Source: Bacteroidetes bacterium UBA6491
GTDB lineage: Bacteria; Bacteroidota; Bacteroidia; NS11-12g; UBA9320
Assembly: GCA_002436505.1 (NCBI GenBank)
Contig: DJML01000003.1
Location: forward strand, 1 to 37,798
Direction of reading: 5' to 3'
DNA: 37,798 bases
The first letter of the stretch is position 1. Each line of letters starts with the position of its first letter. The position numbers and the translations under genes are program-made. Shown in pieces: positions 16,101 through 23,532 of the stretch. The notes under the pieces were generated by a model. The model did not search any database. It saw only the letters and a program-made list of their open reading frames with translations, and was not told the origin of the DNA.

Positions 16101-17557
16101 GTATTGTAATCTCCTTCAATAATGATATCCTTATAGTCATAACCACCTATCTGCGCATGGAAAATCTCTCCCTTAAATATTGCATGCAGATCTTTCTGGC
16201 TGACACCTTTTCCTTCATCAAGAACAAGAGACAATGAAGTTGTACCCAGAGAAGATTCATCGAATATTTTCCCCAGATCAAGTTCAGTTACCTTAAGTTT
16301 ACCCGAATATTTCTCCGGAGAATCATCTTTTATTGCAAACAGTAACTCCGTTTCTATTTCACCAGCATCGCTGGTCACTTTACCTTCGACGTAAAAATCA
16401 TTCAGTTTTCCTCTGAACTGCCCTTTTGCAATGCAGTTGCCCATGCGGATCAGCTGGTCCGGCATCTCATTCACGCCAAAAGATTTTTTTACATCTTCTC
16501 CGTTGAAGATCAATTCATCAAACCTGATACTCATTTCTGAGTTCTCATAATCCGGCATGCCTTTGATCTCAACATCTCCCTTAAATGAGCCATTGTCCCC
16601 AAATTTCAGTATCGAATTTCTGGCTTTGAAATCTGCTACTGTACCGTTGTAATCTGTGCTAATTACCAGGTGCTGCTCTTTATAAGGCAGCAGATCATTT
16701 GTAAACCACGCTATGTCTTTTATTGCAAGATCTGACTGGTTCAGATGCGCATTTACCTGCACACTATCTATAAAATACCCCAGCATCCCATATCCATCGT
16801 ACGACATGATTATATTGTCTGAAATCTCACTGTCCGGGGTTTTCAGGCGCATATCTTCAAATGAAAGGGTCGTAGAAGATATTTTTGTCCTGGACCTGAA
16901 TTCCGAAATTTCAAAACCTGAATGGTCCTTGGCTTCAAGGTCCCGGACATGGAATGACAGTGAATCGTTGATCAGCGTGAAATTTCGTATGACGGCATTT
17001 ATACCTGTGACCACCATGTTGTTTTCATTGAATATCCGGTACTCAGATGGTTCGTCATTGTTCTTGTCACGGTATATGAACCTGCTGTTGTTTAACGTCA
17101 GCCTGTCAGCAAAGGCCACCCATACAGGTGCATCTGGGTCAGGCACTTCCGGAGTAACGAAATCAATAAGGAACTGAATGTTAAGATCTTTCTCCCCTTC
17201 GTGAGTTACGAGATATACTTTGGCCTCATCGATATCCAGGTTTCTGAGCTTGATCATATGCTTTTCCCTGTCAATATCTCGTAAAGCCACTCGTAGCTTT
17301 CCAATAAAGAACATGGTGTCTTTATTTAGATCCCTGACAAGAATGTCATTCAGTACAGCATAATCAGGGAAATTGATCTCGACAGAACCGACGCTTGTTT
17401 CGGTTCCGAGCGAGTGAGAAAGGCTGTTTGCTACCTTCTTTACAATAAAAGTCTGGACTGCCGGAATCTGAATGAGACCAAAAATAGATGCTGTAAGGAA
17501 TAACAACATGGCAAGGAACCATAGCCCTATTTTGCGTATTTTTGATCGCTTGTTCAA
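13178..17557 (-). CDS. tamB: TamB-like translocation and assembly module protein
   Basis: The 1459-residue protein has one N-terminal membrane anchor (about 11-32) and a long periplasmic body of repeating beta structure, as in AsmA/TamB proteins that bridge inner and outer membranes. The C-terminal third (about 1050-1440) fits the TamB (DUF490) domain, with FYMFGDYTVEEGSYPYNALF followed by GGRISWDGDPYKARIDM, then DIKFGLDFPDISS and the near-terminal NVRKKLYKDKLELGFSG. By family it helps outer-membrane protein insertion or lipid transport. The only suitable start is TTG at 17557: an in-frame stop lies 12 bp upstream and the next Met is inside the anchor. It is divergent from tsaD with 42 bp between. 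Confidence 0.9.
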   Translation of the reverse strand: MNKRSKIRKIGLWFLAMLLFLTASIFGLIQIPAVQTFIVKKVANSLSHSLGTETSVGSVEINFPDYAVLNDILVRDLNKDTMFFIGKLRVALRDIDREKHMIKLRNLDIDEAKVYLVTHEGEKDLNIQFLIDFVTPEVPDPDAPVWVAFADRLTLNNSRFIYRDKNNDEPSEYRIFNENNMVVTGINAVIRNFTLINDSLSFHVRDLEAKDHSGFEISEFRSRTKISSTTLSFEDMRLKTPDSEISDNIIMSYDGYGMLGYFIDSVQVNAHLNQSDLAIKDIAWFTNDLLPYKEQHLVISTDYNGTVADFKARNSILKFGDNGSFKGDVEIKGMPDYENSEMSIRFDELIFNGEDVKKSFGVNEMPDQLIRMGNCIAKGQFRGKLNDFYVEGKVTSDAGEIETELLFAIKDDSPEKYSGKLKVTELDLGKIFDESSLGTTSLSLVLDEGKGVSQKDLHAIFKGEIFHAQIGGYDYKDIIIEGDYNTSKFIGKASIEDENARITFEGKVDLKSTTPYYNFFLDIDHLDLLALGLDNVPTTIKAGIGCEMTGTGLNDLDGTLKVSNISIKRDGRDVELNAVELFAGKQDTSRYLSLYSDVVDVQMSGKYDMNDIAQVYDVFLADLFPEYYEVQKPLDSPVDIDFRIRVNKSDFLTVLLDSQFIVGPGIFIGKYSSLKRSLTADAKVSMLKYGETLFERIDLNVIKEPADLLNMSVLVDAIYDKRELLTTNAILNASILPNQIDFLFNFAETEDDIALRSYGLASFSGDTINLKLEESMIFVNGRKWDIGNNNEVVYTGDQVRIANLRLFDMGQSIHVNGIAGKSITDSLLIELEEFELNNLNPLLGSSGIEIAGRTNGHVNILKAMDGPVFSGDLQTMNFYLNGDTLGDVSLLALSRKDDPLMLSVEGSMNKGMFKDIKVAGDLNMHPDVQKMNLKVNMTHGSVKPFEPFLGGELTDLEGTVSLNLLVAGTFDAPEVSGKVYLEDVSMIIDYFKADYTVSGTVELKKDQIIIRDNTISDEKGHTGKLKGSVSHKQFSNLVMDVKVTELKDFIAMKTTRKDNDYFYGTAVVDGSVEVTGPIDNVYVKVNAKSKKGTHIKIPLESENTNTTVSYIQFVELDEDESAQKEVRQKIEGFTMDLAFEVTPLAQIDLIFDEGTGDIITGKGTGTIRMEINSFGDFYMFGDYTVEEGSYPYNALFVSENFIFKKGGRISWDGDPYKARIDMEATVRKTADPSALFSGSEQADYYKPIPVDCQLFLRGELFSPDIKFGLDFPDISSNVSRPSEFMARMREIESNEDELNRQFFAVLALGTFVSSSGTETLDVGGLGTQSLSNSVSGILNKYMNQMLKDVPGWEVGVNWSSVTTEQRDQLELNVRKKLYKDKLELGFSGATAAKAESQNPVEVKAIYNITADGRVKVQAFWKRANDPTSSVKNTTNQAGVGFYIRREMDTISFRKKNWKR

Positions 17558-17599
17558 TCCGGTTCGAATTTACAAAATGTCAGGCTCAATAAGCTCCTG

Positions 17600-18619
17600 A
17601 TGAATAGCACTAAAGAAGATATTGTACTCCTTGCCATTGAATCATCCTGTGATGATACAGCAGCTGCTATAATGGTAAACGGCAAAATAAGGTCAAATCG
17701 TGTTGCAACACAGCAGGTACACGAAGAATTTGGCGGAGTTGTTCCGGAAATGGCTTCGAGAAAACATCAGTTGAACATTATTCCTGTCGTTGACATCGCG
17801 TTAAAAGAAGCTGGGGTAACAAAAGATCAACTTTCTGCTGTGGCTTATACACAAGGTCCAGGTTTGCTTGGATCATTGCTGGTTGGCGCAAGTTTTGCAA
17901 AATCTCTGGCTATCGGGTTGAACATACCTTTGATCGGTGTTGACCACCTGCATGCGCATGTAATGGCGCATTTCATTGATGCTCCAAGTCCAACTTTCCC
18001 TTTCCTTTGCTTACTGGTATCAGGAGGACATACACAGATATTGAGGGTTAATTCTCCGGTAAGTTCCGTCGTATTAGGACAAACACTGGATGATGCCGCT
18101 GGAGAGGCTTTCGATAAAGCCGCCAAGATGATGGATATTCCATATCCCGGTGGTCCTCAGATAGATATTCTTGCGAAAGAGGGCGATAAGAATAAATTCA
18201 CTTTCCCAAGATCAAAAGTGAGCGGTCTGGACTATAGTTTTTCAGGGTTCAAAACCTCTCTCCTTTATTATTTAAGGGATCAATTGAAAGAAAATGCACA
18301 ATTCATTGACCTGAATAAAAAGGATCTTTGTGCATCGGTCCAAAACCATATTGTGTCCTACCTGTTGGATAAATTAATGGCAGCAGTAGACGAAACCGGC
18401 ATCAGGGAAGTCTGTATTGCTGGTGGGGTTTCTGCCAACAGCCAGCTGAGAAAGGATTTTGAAATGCTTGGAAAAAGTCAAAAGTGGTCGACTTATATTC
18501 CTGAATTCCAGTACTGTACTGACAATGCTGCAATGATCGCGATGGTAGGCCATTTTTATTTTATAGAAAAAAAGTTTCAACAACAGCATGTCGCTCCATA
18601 TGCAAGGAGCAACAGTTGA
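17600..18619 (+). CDS. tsaD: tRNA threonylcarbamoyladenosine biosynthesis protein TsaD
   Basis: TsaD transfers the threonylcarbamoyl group to A37 of ANN-decoding tRNAs together with TsaB and TsaE. The 339-residue protein has the Kae1/YgjD signatures: LAIESSCDDTAAAI (11-24), GGVVPEMASRKH, AYTQGPGLLGSLLVG, the metal-binding HLHAH (His116 and His120), LLVSGGHTQI and CIAGGVSANSQLR. Length is normal. It is divergent from tamB, an arrangement I recall from other Bacteroidota, and heads a four-gene run with gaps of 16, 2 and 4 bp. Confidence 0.97.
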   Translation: MNSTKEDIVLLAIESSCDDTAAAIMVNGKIRSNRVATQQVHEEFGGVVPEMASRKHQLNIIPVVDIALKEAGVTKDQLSAVAYTQGPGLLGSLLVGASFAKSLAIGLNIPLIGVDHLHAHVMAHFIDAPSPTFPFLCLLVSGGHTQILRVNSPVSSVVLGQTLDDAAGEAFDKAAKMMDIPYPGGPQIDILAKEGDKNKFTFPRSKVSGLDYSFSGFKTSLLYYLRDQLKENAQFIDLNKKDLCASVQNHIVSYLLDKLMAAVDETGIREVCIAGGVSANSQLRKDFEMLGKSQKWSTYIPEFQYCTDNAAMIAMVGHFYFIEKKFQQQHVAPYARSNS

Positions 18620-18635
18620 TCATGAATACATTGAA

Positions 18636-19451
18636 ATGAAAATATTTACTACACTTTTAATGATCCTGGCCATGACCGGCAACCTATTTGGACAGGAAAA
18701 CGATACTGCAGTTCTGCGCAAGAACGGGGTTAAATATGTTGAACATCATTCATACATGGCCATTTATGGCGAGCGAGCGGATACATGTATCGAAATGAAG
18801 ATCTGGGTAAACGAAGATGGCTTAAAAGAGAAGGATCTTCTTGACCACAACTGTACCGGTTGGGATGCGGTCATTGAGAATGAATACGAATACGACGAAA
18901 AAAGGCGATTGATAAAGCAATTGGCTACTCATAACGGAGCAATGCAAAGTCAGATAAATTACAAGTACAATGACAACGACGATATCTCTGAATATGAGTT
19001 GCTTTCGTTTGCTCCGATGATCACGGTAAAATCAAAAAATGAATATTTTTACAATAAGAAAGGATTGCCTGACAGCACGCATCGTACAAGCATAATCAAT
19101 ACAGACACCTTTTATCAGAAAGACCTGGTCACCCATAATAAAGCCGGGATGGTAAGCATGATGACAACATTCGACGGTGAGGGTAAAATGCTTTTTTCAA
19201 ATCAATATATCTATGATGAGGACGGGATGCTTTCTGAATTGAACGTAGAGGTCACCGAACCGGAATACAGTTATTCCAAGTCCATTTTTACCTATAATGA
19301 AAATGGCCAGTTGTTCAGTTCAACAGATACGGATGCCGGTGCTACCGTTCAACGATGGTATAACGAAAACGGTTTGCTGATCTTAGCGACACATTATAAT
19401 CAGTTCGGCCAAACGGTCAAAAAAGTACATTACAGATACACTTATCGCTAA
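18636..19451 (+). CDS. Exported protein with YD/RHS-like repeats, function unknown
   Basis: From the ATG at 18636 the protein has 271 residues, with a signal peptide (MKIFTTLLMILAMTGNLFGQ) and no lipobox. An earlier in-frame ATG (18588) lies inside tsaD and would hide the signal peptide. The mature part is rich in short Tyr/Asp/Gly units of the YD-repeat type: YEYDEKRRLIKQL, INYKYNDNDDISEYE, EYFYNKKGLPDST, YIYDEDGMLSEL, FTYNENGQLFSS and RWYNENGLL. These form stacked beta hairpins in RHS proteins, but there is no toxin domain, RHS core box or polymorphic tip. It is a small periplasmic or surface protein of unknown role, placed between tsaD and crcB. Confidence 0.7.
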   Translation: MKIFTTLLMILAMTGNLFGQENDTAVLRKNGVKYVEHHSYMAIYGERADTCIEMKIWVNEDGLKEKDLLDHNCTGWDAVIENEYEYDEKRRLIKQLATHNGAMQSQINYKYNDNDDISEYELLSFAPMITVKSKNEYFYNKKGLPDSTHRTSIINTDTFYQKDLVTHNKAGMVSMMTTFDGEGKMLFSNQYIYDEDGMLSELNVEVTEPEYSYSKSIFTYNENGQLFSSTDTDAGATVQRWYNENGLLILATHYNQFGQTVKKVHYRYTYR

Positions 19452-19453
19452 CA

Positions 19454-19825
19454 ATGATCAACAAGATACTGTACATAGCTTTGGGAGGAGGATTAGGCGC
19501 GGTATCAAGGTATATAATCGGTTCCTGGGACTGGTTGAAGACTTCCGGAGGTTTTCCTGTGGGAACGCTTACTGCCAATTTAATAGGGTGTTTTCTGATC
19601 GGTCTGGTATTTGCGAAATTCGGCATGGGCCCGAGATGGGTTAGCCCGTTGGTCATAATTGGTTTCCTGGGAGGCTTCACTACTTTTTCAACCTTTGGAC
19701 TGGAAAGTTACTGGATGATAAGAGATTCAAAATGGTTATTATTGGGATCATACGTGCTTATCAGCAATATTGTGGGCATTTTACTCGTTTTTGCTGGTAT
19801 AAAAGCAGGCGAATTCTTGAATTGA
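19454..19825 (+). CDS. crcB: Fluoride channel CrcB/Fluc
   Basis: The 123-residue four-helix membrane protein matches Fluc channels, which export fluoride as dual-topology dimers. The landmarks are LGGGLGAVSRY (10-20), GTLTANLIGCFLIG (37-50, pore Asn42) and GGFTTFSTF (73-81, with the conserved phenylalanines and the Na-site region). It starts 2 bp after the previous stop, so there is no room for a fluoride riboswitch directly in front of it; expression probably depends on the tsaD operon promoter. Confidence 0.95.
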   Translation: MINKILYIALGGGLGAVSRYIIGSWDWLKTSGGFPVGTLTANLIGCFLIGLVFAKFGMGPRWVSPLVIIGFLGGFTTFSTFGLESYWMIRDSKWLLLGSYVLISNIVGILLVFAGIKAGEFLN

Positions 19826-19829
19826 ATTT

Positions 19830-21092
19830 ATGAGGAAAAAAGGCATCATTCTTATCTTACTTTTTATCTGTGCCGCAAGCGGTTTTAGTAAGCAACTTTT
19901 GATTCCTATGGATGGTTCTCAAAAGGATCACCTTAAGTCATACGGTATTGCATACTGGCTGCTGAGTGAAGAACTGGAGGTCAAGTGGCTCCTGAATTAC
20001 CGTGGAGGAAGTTTCATGGTTCAGCACATGCCTGAGATCGAAAAAGAATGCCTGATAAGAGGGATCTCATTCGAAGTCATCAATGATAACACATCCGAGC
20101 AGATAATTGCAGAGATAGAGAATCCCGTGGTGAATGCAAGTGTGATCAAATTACTTACAGCACCAAAAATAGCTGTGTATTCGCCGAAAACGGCACAACC
20201 ATGGGATGATGCCGTTACGCTGGTTCTCACATATGCAGAAATACCTTATGACGTCGTTTTTGATGACGAAGTTATTGAAGGCAAACTGCCGCTCTACGAC
20301 TGGTTGCATCTTCACCATGAAGACTTTACGGGTCAATACGGTAAATTCTATGCCAGCTACCACAACGCTGCATGGTATCAGCAGCAGGTAAAGGAAGCGG
20401 AAACAATGGCCGCCAAGCACGGTTTTAAAAAAGTGTCAGAAATGAAACTCGCTGTCGCCAAAAAGATCCGTGACTTCACCTTAGGAGGTGGTTTTCTCTT
20501 TGCCATGTGCTCTGCGACGGACTCTTATGATATTGCAATGAGCGCTGACGGTATCGACATCTGTGAATCAATGTTTGATGGAGATCCTGCGGACTATAAA
20601 GCGCAACAAAAATTAGCCTTTGGCAATACCCTCGCTTTTGAGAATTTTATGCTGGAAATGAATCCAATGGTTTATGAATACTCTAACATTGACATGCAGC
20701 CTTTGGAACGGAAGGTGACAGAGGACAACGACCTTTTTGTTCTCAATGAATTTTCTGCTAAATGGGACGTAATTCCTACCATTCTGACACAAAATCATGA
20801 ACGGATAATTAAGGGATTCATGGGTCAGACCACAGCTTTCAGATCTCAGTTGATCAAAAGTTCTGTCACGATCATGGGTGAAAACAGGTCGTTAGGTGAA
20901 ACACGCTATATTCACGGAACGATCGGTAAAGGTCAGTGGACTTTTTACGGTGGTCATGATCCGGAAGATTACAGGCACATGGTAGGTGAACCACCGACCG
21001 ATCTGTCACTGCATCCCAATTCACCGGGATACAGGTTGATCCTTAACAATATTCTCTTTCCTTCTGCAAAAAAAGAGAAAAGGAAAACCTAA
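19830..21092 (+). CDS. Exported protein often mislabelled asparagine synthetase B; amidotransferase-like fold
   Basis: The 420-residue protein starts with a signal peptide (about 1-20) and continues QLLIPMDGSQKDHLKSYGIAYW. I recognise this family from Bacteroidota genomes, where it often carries the name 'asparagine synthetase B'. It has neither the N-terminal Cys2 amidotransferase nor the ATP-binding domain of AsnB, and it is exported, so that name is not supported. The region GGGFLFAMCSATDS (219-232) resembles the nucleophile elbow of class I glutamine amidotransferase or ThuA-like folds, with Cys227 as possible nucleophile, and DWLHLHHEDFTGQYGKFY (157-174) is histidine rich. Both readings are inference. 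It is the last gene of the tsaD run and overlaps the convergent M1 peptidase gene by 4 bp. Confidence 0.65.
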   Translation: MRKKGIILILLFICAASGFSKQLLIPMDGSQKDHLKSYGIAYWLLSEELEVKWLLNYRGGSFMVQHMPEIEKECLIRGISFEVINDNTSEQIIAEIENPVVNASVIKLLTAPKIAVYSPKTAQPWDDAVTLVLTYAEIPYDVVFDDEVIEGKLPLYDWLHLHHEDFTGQYGKFYASYHNAAWYQQQVKEAETMAAKHGFKKVSEMKLAVAKKIRDFTLGGGFLFAMCSATDSYDIAMSADGIDICESMFDGDPADYKAQQKLAFGNTLAFENFMLEMNPMVYEYSNIDMQPLERKVTEDNDLFVLNEFSAKWDVIPTILTQNHERIIKGFMGQTTAFRSQLIKSSVTIMGENRSLGETRYIHGTIGKGQWTFYGGHDPEDYRHMVGEPPTDLSLHPNSPGYRLILNNILFPSAKKEKRKT

Positions 21093-23485
21093 CGGTTAAC
21101 AATGAACCGTTTTACATTATAAGGCTGATTTTCAACAACGATGCCTGCATAATAAATTCCTGCAGGCAGTTCGCCGACGTCATATTTAAAAGAAAATCTT
21201 TGCTTATTGATCTTGATCCGATGCATCAGCTGACCGTTAGAATTTGTGATCTCAAGAAATCCGCCTTTGGCATCCGTTATGGAGATCGAAACCGAATCGT
21301 CTGCAGGGTTTGGAATTATTTCTGGAACTCTTTCAGCTTTTGAAACAGGAGTATTAGTTGTCAGCAGATCGGAATCGTACATCGCAAAAGCATACTCTCC
21401 TTTCTTCAGTTCTTCGACGGTGACGTATCCATATTTATCAAACGGTGATCCGACCACTTTCTTGTAAAATTCATACTCTCTCCAATACATGTCAGGACCC
21501 TCACGGTACATCAGCACCAAACTGTCCTCGGTCTGCCGGATAAGATTCATGTCCAGGGCTCCTGTCGCCTGACCCGGTGTTCTTCCATCGTAATATATCC
21601 TTGCCGATGCTTCAAATCCTTCAGGCCAGATGCCATCAACCCTCCAGTATCTTTCACGTGACAGGACAGGCGTTTTTTGATTCGTGAAATAATCATCAGG
21701 CCTTACCCAATGATGTTCGACCCTGAGCAAGACCGGCTCCCCTGAAACGGTGACCGATACATCCATAAGCCCGTTCCGTAATTTATGATCGCCGTTTGCA
21801 GATATCCAGAGCTGGTCAGAAGTAACGGCATCACTGATCAGGTCCATGCGGTCAAGAACCATAAAAGCCGGCTTAAAATCCGAATCGAAAACAACACTGG
21901 TTTCGTTGCCTGATAATTTCATTTGCACATTGACACTGTCCCCATTTGTGTCATAAGCAGTGAGCCACATTGGCACATTAGTATAGAAGGATGGAGCGAA
22001 ACGAAGACGTTGCCGAATGCGCAGGGTATTACTGAATCCATTGTCCGACTCAAGTGATTTGATGGCCAGTATCTCAAAATTTGGGAATCCCGGATTAAAC
22101 ACCCATTGATCAAAAAATGCGTTGAGGTCTTCGTTCGTAAACTGCTTAAAATGATCCCTCAGCATCCCGCTTGTTACATCCTTGAATTTGTTCGTCTGAA
22201 TAAATGATGAGGTTGCTTTAAAAAATACTGAATCTCCCATGTATCCTCTTAAGGAATGGATCACATCGGCTCCTTTTTTATACACGTGCATGCCATAGGT
22301 CCGTGCGTGATCTACTCCACTGATAGCCAAGGTATCTTCATCCCTTAAATGCGCAAATCTCAGCACGTTTAAATGGTTGGATGCGACATCTGCATCATAA
22401 GCATCCCGCCCGTACATTTCCTCGAGAAATATCTTTTCAGCGTAGGACGCCCAGCCTTCATTGATCCACATATCCGACTGGTCCCTGCAGGTAACGGTAT
22501 TTCCCCACCAGTGGTGTGCAAATTCATGAGCCCATAAGGTTTCATAATTTTTGTCACCTTTCGCCCCGAAAATCGGATACGCTATATTCGTCGCATGCTC
22601 CATTGCACCACCGTTGAACGGGACCAGGTTAAAACCGATCCTTTCAAATGTATGCTCACCAAATCGCTGCTCAAAAGCGTCAATACAGGTGGGAAGATTG
22701 GCGAAAGAACTGGCCATATTGGATGAATCAGCTTTCAGGGCCGATAGCCTGACCGGGATCCCCCGATGCTCATAAACCATCTCTACATAGGGTGCTACAG
22801 CTACTGATGCAAGATAGGTCGGGATCGGATCATTCATTTTCCAGTGATGTTCCATCTTCTCACCAGGCAGCGCGTTCCTGGACACCAGAGATCCGTTACA
22901 CTGGGCGAGTTCCCCTTTGGTGGTAACTATCTTAAACTCATAGGTGGCCCTGTCAGTGAAATTGTCGAAGCAAGGGAACCATGCTCTTCCATAGTTATGC
23001 GGATCTGCAGTAAATCCGACACCCAGATTGAATCCATAGACACCGGTAAAATAAAAACCGCCCCAGCTTTGATCTTCCTCTGGTCGGCCGTGATAATAAA
23101 CGGTCACCTTCACAGATTCTCCATCCTTCATTACTCTAGGCCATATCACCTCAAGTCTTGAATTGGAGTGGGTATGACCTAAGACCGCTGATTCAAACTG
23201 AACGCTGTCAACCGTGAGTGACGAGGTAAGGTCAAAACCGGAAGTGTTCGCATCTTTTAAAAGTTTCAGATCGATCGTGGCCGACCCCGAAATTACTTTC
23301 CCCGGGACATCGATTTCCAGTTCAAGCAGATAGTTGAGCGCATCACATTCTGCCGGTGCTAATTTTACCGATGATCCTTTATTTACAGGGACACAAGGCA
23401 TCAGAAATGGGGTAAACTGCTGCGCAAATCCTGAAAACGTAGAAAATATTGCACAGAAAAGAAGAAGTATGAACGATCTGAACAT
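21089..23485 (-). CDS. Secreted M1 family metallopeptidase with T9SS sorting domain
   Basis: This 798-residue zinc aminopeptidase has a signal peptide (about 1-21), the M1 N-terminal beta domain, PCFDNFTDRATYEF (171-184), the substrate motif GGAMEH (292-297, a variant of GAMEN) and the zinc site HEFAHHWWGN (320-329) with the third ligand Glu343 in NEGWASYAE. A domain of unknown type follows (about 560-700). The last 80 residues (from PNPADDS to VKRFIVNR) form a T9SS type A sorting domain, so the enzyme is exported across the outer membrane and released or anchored at the surface. Its likely role is trimming peptides from proteins degraded outside the cell. It converges with the gene before it and is divergent from the PKD/T9SS gene. 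Confidence 0.93.
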   Translation of the reverse strand: MFRSFILLLFCAIFSTFSGFAQQFTPFLMPCVPVNKGSSVKLAPAECDALNYLLELEIDVPGKVISGSATIDLKLLKDANTSGFDLTSSLTVDSVQFESAVLGHTHSNSRLEVIWPRVMKDGESVKVTVYYHGRPEEDQSWGGFYFTGVYGFNLGVGFTADPHNYGRAWFPCFDNFTDRATYEFKIVTTKGELAQCNGSLVSRNALPGEKMEHHWKMNDPIPTYLASVAVAPYVEMVYEHRGIPVRLSALKADSSNMASSFANLPTCIDAFEQRFGEHTFERIGFNLVPFNGGAMEHATNIAYPIFGAKGDKNYETLWAHEFAHHWWGNTVTCRDQSDMWINEGWASYAEKIFLEEMYGRDAYDADVASNHLNVLRFAHLRDEDTLAISGVDHARTYGMHVYKKGADVIHSLRGYMGDSVFFKATSSFIQTNKFKDVTSGMLRDHFKQFTNEDLNAFFDQWVFNPGFPNFEILAIKSLESDNGFSNTLRIRQRLRFAPSFYTNVPMWLTAYDTNGDSVNVQMKLSGNETSVVFDSDFKPAFMVLDRMDLISDAVTSDQLWISANGDHKLRNGLMDVSVTVSGEPVLLRVEHHWVRPDDYFTNQKTPVLSRERYWRVDGIWPEGFEASARIYYDGRTPGQATGALDMNLIRQTEDSLVLMYREGPDMYWREYEFYKKVVGSPFDKYGYVTVEELKKGEYAFAMYDSDLLTTNTPVSKAERVPEIIPNPADDSVSISITDAKGGFLEITNSNGQLMHRIKINKQRFSFKYDVGELPAGIYYAGIVVENQPYNVKRFIVNR

Positions 23486-23504
23486 AGGTTTTAACGTAAA
23501 TTCG

Positions 23505-23532
23505 TAAAGGTACGAAATACAAGGATATGAAA
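23505..23532 (-). promoter_or_regulatory. Candidate promoter of the M1 peptidase gene
   Basis: On the minus strand TACCTTTA (23512-23505) differs from TAnnTTTG at one base and ends 19 nt before the ATG at 23485. TTT (23532-23530) lies 17 nt upstream, the spacing seen at the better matches. The upstream part extends into the first codons of the divergent gene. Confidence 0.25.

Noticed and set aside
19380..19453. Fluoride riboswitch directly before crcB
   Set aside because: The preceding gene ends 2 bp before crcB, and the sequence here is coding with no sign of the crcB-motif pseudoknot.
19830..21092. Asparagine synthetase B
   Set aside because: There is a signal peptide, no Cys2 N-terminal amidotransferase and no ATP-pyrophosphatase loop.
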